This document shows, in pieces, positions 56,298-64,000 of a DNA stretch of 64,000 nucleotides. Source of the stretch: Taxillus chinensis (Eukaryota > Streptophyta > Magnoliopsida > Santalales > Loranthaceae); NCBI GenBank assembly GCA_023512835.1, contig CM042086.1, positions 17,265,820 to 17,329,819 of the forward strand. The letters run 5' to 3'. A program made the translations under genes and the position numbers. Positions within the stretch are counted from its first letter, which is position 1, and the number at the start of each line of letters is the position of its first letter. The notes under the pieces were generated by a model, which had not been told where the DNA came from, ran no database searches, and saw only the letters and a program-made list of their open reading frames with translations.

Positions 56298-59200
56298 CTA
56301 CCAAACAAATTCATCGGGTGGTGCTTCTTCTGGAATCTGCGATTACAACATAAAAGAAAAAGAAAACAAGTATCACAATCAAGTCAGAAGAGAAAAAAAA
56401 AAAACAAAAGACAACTCACCAATTTCAATGTTGAAATTAGAATCACAATTTCCAACAAGTTGCTGAATCGTTTTCTATTTTATCAGTCGAATTGACATCT
56501 TATTTTTTTTCTTCTCAGTGCGGTAAATATAGTCAAGTGTAATGCAAAGGCCAAGATGCAGCTTGGTTACATCCTATATCTCGATTTAGACCGCAAGAGT
56601 GAAAATAATTTTCCGGAAACCATTGACCTTTGATCTATCAATTTCACGTGGAAAGCATGGAATGAAATAATAGAATGCTAAGATTTCCATGAACTTTTGG
56701 GAGGGCTCAAACCACAATAATGCTATTTGCATGACTTAACTCCCAAAATATAGAATCAATATGCCTCCTACCTCTCCAATACTCCATTCTGCTTTTCTCC
56801 AAATGCTTGCATCTGTCACAACGCTCTGCTTTTCCCATCCTGATCCATTCCTATATATGAATGAGAAACAAACCAAACTAAATTATAAGCAAGTGAAGGA
56901 TTTTGGCCAGTTAGAAATTTAAAATTTTATCACTGGGCAACAAATTAGGAAAACCAGAAGCAAACAGGTGCCTTGTTCCCAGGTATCCCTGCTACTATAA
57001 TGAACCCATATAATTATGATAATAATTTATTTTATATTAGAAATTGCGAAACATTATCCATTATGTATTGTCACCGTAAAGATCTCTCCAGAGATTTTCA
57101 TTAAACATTACACATTTGATCATCCGATTTCACAGACCAGAATGCAAAAGGGAAATCTACAATCCATAAATATTAGAACGCTTCATTGACAGGCTGTTTA
57201 CAAGCATGAAAACATTTGTATGGTAGAATTCCTTTGTATCATTGTAAACTGTTAATAAGCATTACACAAATGAATTAATTTGACATGGGAATGAGAATGA
57301 AATTTTGGCATTATATTCTTTTGTTTGGTATAAATGGAATGAAATGATTGTTTTTATGTAATTACTAAAATACTAACTTTTTTGTTGGGTTGCTGGGTTT
57401 CCCTGTTCAGCGTTGCCAGTAGGGTTTGACAACGACTACTGATGGTGGGCGATGAGAAACTAAGTAACAAAAACCCTTTTCCTTTTTCACTTCACGTTTT
57501 CCACCACTCAGCAAACAAACAACGAATGAAAATCATATAAGGATTAAATTCCCAAAATTTGGCAAGGAAAAAATACAAAAAATCAGGGGCAAACACTAGA
57601 TCCAGGAACAGCCCAAACTGTGGGCCAATTCATGCTAAAATCTAGGCTCGAATTCCTGAAACGTGGTCCAATCTAAAACTCACAGGCAATGTCGCAAGTG
57701 TAGCCGCTGCAGCATGGCTGAGGGAGGAAAGGCGGCTAGAGATGACATAGTGGCGGTTAATGCACTCAGGGCCTTCTTGGCCTCAAATCAAAGCAACTCA
57801 ATCCCATCGTTGGCACTCCTCCACACACACCTCAACTCCTTGGTGGAGGCCACCTACTGCATAAAGCTGTCGAGCTTCTCTGGAAAGCCTGGGCAGTCAA
57901 CTGAAGAATGTTTGGATGGCAAGAAACTTTGAGGGGACAGATTGGGGTAAGGTTGGCTTGCCATGTCAGAGTCACAACCATTGCCATGACCACAACGAAG
58001 ATAATCTTGGTGAGAAGATTTGAGTGCAGTGCTAGAAATTTGATTCCCTTATGCAAGGGAATGGCCTAAAACTTAGTAGTTGGGAGGAATGAACTTTACC
58101 CTCTTTCGGGAATGAGATATTTCCATGAGAAAGGCAAACCAAACATAGGAATAAAAATGGATTTCATTTCTTACACACGTACCAAGCATGCTACATGAGA
58201 TAACAATATATTTTTGGAAATCACTGCAATAACTAGACCTTACTTGGTTAGTGCGGTTAGTTTATGGCAGCACCTAGAAAAGCACATCAAGATGTAGTTT
58301 TGAGAATTCTACGATCTTTGCATGTCAAAACAAAGCATGCCCTCATGGAGTGTTATACTAATGCTGATTGACCTAGTTGCCTTATTGATAGACAGCTTGA
58401 CCCTGGATATGCTTTGTATGATGGGAGTAATTTAATTTTATAGATGAGTTGGAAACGGGACATTGGAGGAGTAGTGCTGAAGCAAAATATCAAGCCATTG
58501 CTGCAGCCACGCACGATAAAGATTTAATTACTAGACAACTTTGTAATATGATTGAGTATGGGTTAAGCGGTCCCACCTCAATCTGCTATGATAGTAGTTC
58601 AGCAATTCACATTGCCTCAAATCTGTCATTCATGAGAGAACAAAACACCTTGAAATTGATTGTTGCCTTGTTCATCAAGAGTCTGTGAGTAGAAATATCA
58701 ATCTTTCAAATGTTTGTATTGGGGATCAACAAGTAGATTTCTTTACTAAATCTTTAGCTAAGTTGCAAATTTGATTTATTTCAATCAAGCTAGGCATACT
58801 CGGAGAGTGTTATGAATTATTTTATTATTTATTAATTATTACCATGTGTGGTAATGTCCACTACATTATTGTATACCTCTAATACTATTACAAAAAACAG
58901 TGTGTGCTAACCTAGGGTGTCAGACAATTCATACATTCTCTTCTCTTCCTTTCTTTTCAAACATTGCCGTTATCAAGTATCTCGCTTGTCCACTTACAAC
59001 CCATTCCAGGTCACTATTTCTTGATTCCACGCTTTCCAACTAAACCCCAAAAAGCCGAGTATTACTAAACAAAACTCTAAATGCCTGGCCCAGTTATAAT
59101 CCAGCAACAAACGATCAACCTCCTCTGCAAAGCTCTTGGGGAGGCAATATTAATATATTATGCCTGCTGAGATAATTCATCTTCCTAATAATCCTTCCAT

Positions 59201-60824
59201 AACTATGTTGGTTTTTCAAAGGTTCACGAACATTAGGATTGAGTATGGCATTTGGATCCCATTGAAATTTGGGTGGTTTTGGATCATAAAATAAAATACA
59301 CAGTAAGCATATAAAGTATATACTTCCTCCAACAAGGAACAATTCTCATAGATGAATAAACCACTTTAATGTCTAGAGCATATTATACCTTTGCATTGAT
59401 TGTTGCTTTTGAGTTGGTTGTTGTCATTTTGCTATTCGTGTACGTCTTATGTGTGCTCTTTTCTCAATAAAATTTCTCTTATAAAAAAAAGTCTTGCATT
59501 ATTGGTACATCGAGTTTTCATAAAGATATATTTATAAAAATTGTCATCATAAATTGCAAATGATTAACTTATCTATAAATGCATACAATTAATGTTTCCT
59601 ATTGGCATGCTTTGGTTAAGGCTTGCATAATGACTCCGAAAAGACTTACAGTGTGTTGATGCCTGTAGCTCCTGGTCCAACATTAGATGTAGGGTTAGGT
59701 CGACCAGTTGGAAACGTATTACTGGATGACAACTGGGTTTGGGACTCAACTGATTGAGAGAATTGGTTATTTTCAGTAGTCCCAGGAACATGGCTAAAAG
59801 TTTTTGAGGTAGGTGCCTCTGTGGATAATCGCTGACCAAATGAATCTAGAAAATATGAAAAATTAGAAACAATACTGCAGTTTTCAAGGCTACAAGCAAA
59901 CAAAAGTGAGCATTTGAAGAAAATATCGACATCACCTTCAATTCCAAAGGTCAGGTTGGGTGTCCTCAATGCATTGGACATTTGGTTCACATTTTGATGT
60001 GCATATGGTTGCCCAAAAGTATTATTTGGTGGAGCAGGGCTTCTGCGAAATATACACACAGCTTCACATCAAGATTTTGATAATTCAAGAAATACCAATA
60101 TCAATTATCTTACTGAATATGAACCCAATGAAATATATCTATTATAAGATAAAAACAGCATAATCTTGCCTCATTTGAGATCCCACATTAAGTGCAGCAC
60201 CCAGCTGACTAAAACTACCAACTGAAGGAGGGAAACTGTTTTTAGCTGTTGGTAAGGATGTACTTGAACTGGTCCCAGGATGTGGATTCCACATAGACAG
60301 AGCAGAATTGGATGAAGCTTCAGATGGACTCTGAAGTAAACTTTGAAATTCAACCAATTTTGATTTAACTAAACTCCTTTCTCTATCGACCTGCATTAAG
60401 ATAGCCAAGAAAACAATGTTTTGAAATTTCTTCCTCTCCAAAAAAATTAAAAAAAAAAATCGGCTTCTTTAGACAAGACTGATGGAAGTCCCTGATGTCA
60501 CTAACAATAAATTAAATTCATAGAAGAACTTCTTACAAACAAAAATATGAGACTTTTTATGAAGCACTCTTGGGATCTAATAATATACCCACCTAGCCCC
60601 GCTGAAATGCATATTAAAATTTGGTTTCGGAAGTGCATAACTGTAATTTTGAGAAGTGCTATCATTACACTGAAAGTTGTGAGAGTTCAAGCAGTCATAC
60701 AATAGTCTGCAAGTTCAACCCGGATTTGGCATCATCATATGCTGCAGCTCGTAATTCTTCAAAGCTAATATCACCAGAAATGTCACAACGGGTACTGCTA
60801 ACAGAAGACCCATTAGTCCAAACA
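56298..60824 (-). CDS. Nucleoporin-like CCCH zinc-finger protein (NUP42/AtC3H16 type), 3' six exons
   Basis: Plant homologues are FG-containing nuclear-pore proteins with an N-terminal CCCH zinc finger, implicated in mRNA export. Exons in transcript order: 60701–60824, 60170–60390, 59936–60042, 59650–59845, 56772–56850, 56298–56336 (stop). Phases agree at each join. Diagnostic is GDISFEELRAAAYDDAKSG, then a coiled VDRERSLVKSKLVEFQSLL stretch, then a Ser/Asn/Pro-rich region with FG-type motifs (NTFGQPY, LTFGIE, DSFGQR), and a tail WSIGE–IPEEAPPDEF. The donor after 60170 is GC. The zinc-finger exons were not found between 60825 and 64000 and are presumably past the right edge; exon 60701–60824 begins in mid-codon. 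A 2.8 kb intron (56851–59649) contains a copia remnant. Confidence 0.85.
57290..58170. mobile_element. Possible non-autonomous DNA transposon in the CCCH gene intron
   Basis: The left part reads GGGAATGAGAATGAAATTTTGG...TTTTGTTTGGTATAAA. The right part, reversed, reads GAAATGAAATCC...TATGTTTGGTTTGCC and ends near CATTCCCGAAAG. Such inverted, TTTGTTTGG-containing ends are typical of plant non-autonomous elements. The more GC-rich centre (57660–57935, plus, containing NALRAFLASNQSNSIPSL) may be a captured gene piece but matches nothing I can name. Confidence 0.4.
58255..58965 (+). mobile_element. Ty1/copia remnant: RNase H end plus 3' LTR
   Basis: 58262–58440 translates to a decayed pol end (LRILRSLHVKTKHAL, NADWPSCLIDRQLDPGYAL). 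58467–58690 gives SSAEAKYQAIAAATHD and SSSAIHIASN, the hallmark copia RNase H motifs. A purine-rich CTCGGAGAG precedes TGTTATGAATTATTT at 58808, the start of a short LTR of about 158 bp ending CTTTTCAAACA near 58965. The 5' part is absent. Plus orientation, antisense to the host gene. Confidence 0.85.
59360..59492 (+). repeat. LINE 3'-tail-like sequence in the CCCH gene intron
   Basis: Ends CTCAATAAAATTTCTCTTATAAAAAAAA, similar in style to the tails at 7310 and 16046. Possibly a very short 5'-truncated LINE. Confidence 0.4.
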
Positions 60825-63059
60825 CTATAGTTAATAAAGATCAATAACAAAGAAACTGGACATCTGGGCCAGAAATTTGAAATAAAGAAATTCAAATATC
60901 ACAAACTTATATTTAACAAGAGTAATGCTATGCACACACCCTTAACCCTTTAACATGAAGCATTTTCCAAACAATCCAACGTGGCAGACATCCAGCATTA
61001 ATTATTGTTGTTTTCTTTCTTACTCTTTTTCTGAGCCATTGGAACAGCAGCTTGAGTGTATTGGCTCACATGAGAGAAGACCCATTTTGGGTATCCAACA
61101 TCATCCGATTCATCCCATCGGAGTACAGCACCCTCCACCAGCAGCAAACCAGCAGTCCCCCATCACCTCACGGAAGCAGCTCCCTTGGACCATCCCACAA
61201 AAGCCACGTAAACTCCCTGCTGCACAATCCAGTGGCCCTACCTCAACCACAGCCAATGTTCATCACTCCAGCCTTGCACGTCATCTTCCTCGCCACTGGA
61301 AGGTTACATCACTCTCCGGAAACCATCAAACATTCCAGCCCCACAACAGACAACACAACCACAACAATCCATCCTCCACTAGCCTGTCCGCTTTGCACAG
61401 CAGGGAAGCCACCATTCACTGCTGCAAGGTCCTTCTAGTTAACACCTCACGACCACAACCTTCATTCTGGCTTCTCTAGACGTCCCCCACCACTGGTGCA
61501 CCAACCCACCATACCACCCTATAAAATTCATTGACTACCACCACTGGTGCTCCAGCAAAATAAAACAGAACATCCTTGTGAGGTGGGTGAGGTTGTGGAT
61601 GGCAAAGGGGATGGCACTAGAAAATGTCTTGGACTTGAGATGTCGAGGTAAGTCGGATGAGTCAGACTCAAAGGCAACATTCACCAAAAGGAGAAAAGTC
61701 AGTTGTCCCGGAGGTTGAGGCTATGTAAATTAGCTAAGTCTGATGGTATATAAGTGGAGAGCTGGTTAGAGTGGAAGCTGAGGATGAGGAGGCGGTCACG
61801 TTTCCGAGGTTTTGATGCTGGGGAGGGAGTCAACAAGACCAAGCGGTGTCACACTTGGGTGGTCATCGCTTATCTTGGCAATGTACTTGGAGGTGTGACT
61901 CACAGAGTGGCAGACGCAGAACTTGGCATGAGATGTAAATGAAATTTTATAATTTTTTAATGACACATGATTCATGCTTCACTTTCATGATAAGACATCA
62001 GTGAACATAGCATTATTGATGTGATAAAGAATATATACAAAAGCACAAATAATCATCCTCTTTGCGAAAGTAATCAGGTCTACTTCCTTTCTTTTCAATG
62101 CAGAGAAATCTCAAAATACACCAAATATATTTGAGAAGCACTGTGACTTAAATTTGCCTGCATGATTTGCAGATTATTTGAAACAAACTGGATACATAAG
62201 ATTGCAAGACACTTCTTTATCCCTACTCCCTGGTGTGCATATTCCACCACTCCCAATTTATTTCGGAATAATAAATATTTTAGTTGCTTATAAAGTACCT
62301 CAAAACAATGATTTTCCAACACAAAAAAAAACCTTCTTTTTCCTCACTTCCTTTCCCCTCAGAAGAGCCGATATTTAAAATTAAAAAAAAGTGTTTGACA
62401 AATTCAAACGTTATTTTCACTTTAAAAATTGTCTGCATAAATATAAAATTATGCAGTTTCGGATTCATTTTACCCTACTTTAAATTGGTTTGTGTCAAAG
62501 AATAATCAATGTAAAATTTAAAAGGAAAAAAAAATGATACCTAGTACCTACACCTCTGTAATGAATGTTTTTTGCACAGCTCATATTTTCACTTCCCCAC
62601 AAGTATCCAGTATAAGTCCTGATTCTTGGGCATCTCATTCCAGATCTAATCCTCCCTCTCTCTACATGGGAAATGGTAATCAGTGTGTTTAAATTGACTC
62701 AAGAAATTTTCATATAGGGACTTCTTTTTTAAATATATAGTGTGCACAATGAAAACCTCTAGTACTCCCAAATTGGCATTAACAGTGCATAGATACTTCT
62801 ATAAACGATCATTGTCATGTCAAGCATGGGAACTTTTTGGATAATCAAACAACTTCAGGGCTGGGCTGGCCCCATTACTTTAGAAAGAGAAGGAATACAA
62901 AAGAATTTACACCAAATTTTAAGGTTATATAGTAGTGAATGCCATTGACATTATAATTAGAATTCAGGTTTTCCCTAATATAGTCTTGCATCCAAATGTT
63001 CAATATCTTGCCTCAATGTTAAAATGAGGCTATGAAAACTAGCTTGCTTGTTAGCATAT
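60825..63059. other. Probably intron of the CCCH gene; no exon recognised
   Basis: Searched on the minus strand for the expected zinc-finger and linker exons without success. 60918–62015 may be a non-autonomous element: the left edge AGAGTAATGCTATGCACACACCC and the right edge (reversed) near ATCAATAATGCTATGTTCACTG share AATGCTATG. It contains a Pro/His/Ser-rich plus-strand frame at 60955–61479 of no known family. 62030–63059 is AT-rich. Confidence 0.4.
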
Positions 63060-64000
63060 TAACATGGCTAAGGGTGAGTTGGTGGCGGTGGGCAACAAGG
63101 TAGATGGCTGCTTTCTCACTTGGTTGTTGATGGGGTTCAAGGAGGTAGCCTGTCATCCACTTATTTGGGGTTGTTGCTAGGGGCCTCAAGTAAGTCTATG
63201 GTGACTTGGGAACCATTGGTTGACAGATTTGAAAGAAGGCTGATCGGTTAGAAGAATGTTTGTCTCTATGGGCGGTTGAGGTTCATCTTGTTAAAGAACA
63301 CCCCTTTTAACACTCCAATGTATTTCCTTTCTCTTTTCTGGAACGGAGGTTTTTATGGAGGAACTAAGGCAAAGTCTTTAAATTCCATTTGGTAAGTAAG
63401 AGCGTGCACAAAAAGCCATGGCAGGAGGTTTGGGGGTTAAACCCCTCAACACACTCAATGAGGTAATCACTCACTAAATGGAACTATGGAAGTGGCAGTT
63501 CATGATAGAGGAGAATTTTCAGAGGATAATTTGTTCCATTTTTGGAATAGATTATCTTGGTTGAGTGACTAAGCCTTCAAGGGGCCCTTATCGGGTTAAC
63601 TATAGAAAGGCTTGGGGTGGGGATGGGACCAAATTCGCTGGCTTGTGATTTAGAAACTAGGTGACACTGCTTTCTTTTCTTTTTGGGGTGACATTTGGCA
63701 TGGGGATTGACCTTCAAGAGAGGTCTTGTCTTATTGGCAGTTTATGGGCTACCAATGGCAAAAGAAGCAGCAATAGTGGTGATGGTTGACATGTTCAATT
63801 TAGCCAAAATGCCTGAGATTGAGAGGTGGAGAAATTCTTAGCTTCTTTAGGAGTGTTGTATAAGCATCAAATAATGTGATGGCAACAAGACTTGGTGGTC
63901 TGGGAAAGAAGCAAGATATGTGTCTTTTTAGTGACAAGCTGCTTCCAGGTCCAGATCAACTGGGGGTATGCAGGGGCTAATGGTGAGCTTTGGTGGAGTG
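63060..64000 (+). mobile_element. Decayed L1-type LINE, reverse transcriptase fragment (runs off the edge)
   Basis: Plus-strand pieces: DRFERRLIG followed by a YGRLRFILLKNTPFNTPMYFLSLF-like stretch (63220–63345; about 20 residues typical of the plant L1 RT C-terminal part). After 63540 come a WGWDQIRWL-like piece and FWGDIWHGD (63620–63705), the region after the RT. Stops and frameshifts are common. Orientation is antisense to the CCCH gene. Confidence 0.75.

Overview
This is nuclear DNA of a flowering plant. The protein-coding genes are split by many AT-rich introns with GT–AG (and some GC–AG) borders, the proteins belong to plant families, and most of the rest is plant-type transposon sequence (chromovirus LTR elements, a TRIM, Harbinger-like MITEs, L1-type LINEs, Ty1/copia pieces). 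The species cannot be named from this window; a woody dicot or magnoliid would fit but is a guess.

Layout. 48–524 (minus) is the first exon of a pectinesterase with an N-terminal inhibitor domain; the rest lies off the left edge. 2930–17323 (minus) is a complete LKR/SDH gene for lysine breakdown. I resolved 24 coding exons with consistent phase, giving 1051 residues. It probably also has a 5'UTR intron reaching about 19169. Its introns hold decayed LINEs and a MITE. 20293–33582 is a nested retrotransposon block: a solo LTR (family X, target duplication ATCCC) split by a decayed Ty3/gypsy chromovirus (element A), whose gag–pol is itself split by a second X-type LTR in the opposite orientation. 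36752–39361 (minus) is a TRIM with only about 51 bp between its LTRs, one LTR being split by another solo LTR (Y, target duplication TGCCC). Two Harbinger-like MITEs follow.

42130–43575 (minus) is an intact, intronless GC-rich gene for a membrane-anchored GT4-family glycosyltransferase. It sits in a locus duplicated several times: a recent 3.6 kb tandem duplication (43002–46601 and 46612–50222) copied its 5' third and upstream region, and older traces include coding fragments, repeated upstream modules and an orphan copy of its 3' flank at 36295–36655. 50235–56297 is AT-rich, without a recognisable gene. 56298–60824 (minus) holds the last six exons of a nucleoporin-like CCCH zinc-finger protein gene (NUP42/AtC3H16 type); its 5' exons are not found and are presumably past the right edge. 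A copia remnant lies in its large intron, and the window ends in a decayed LINE reverse transcriptase.

The genes show no shared pathway. The most distinctive points are the three-layer opposite-orientation nesting of LTRs, the serial duplication around the glycosyltransferase with decaying copies, and three GC–AG introns confirmed by reading phase. I saw no convincing novel biological system beyond these.
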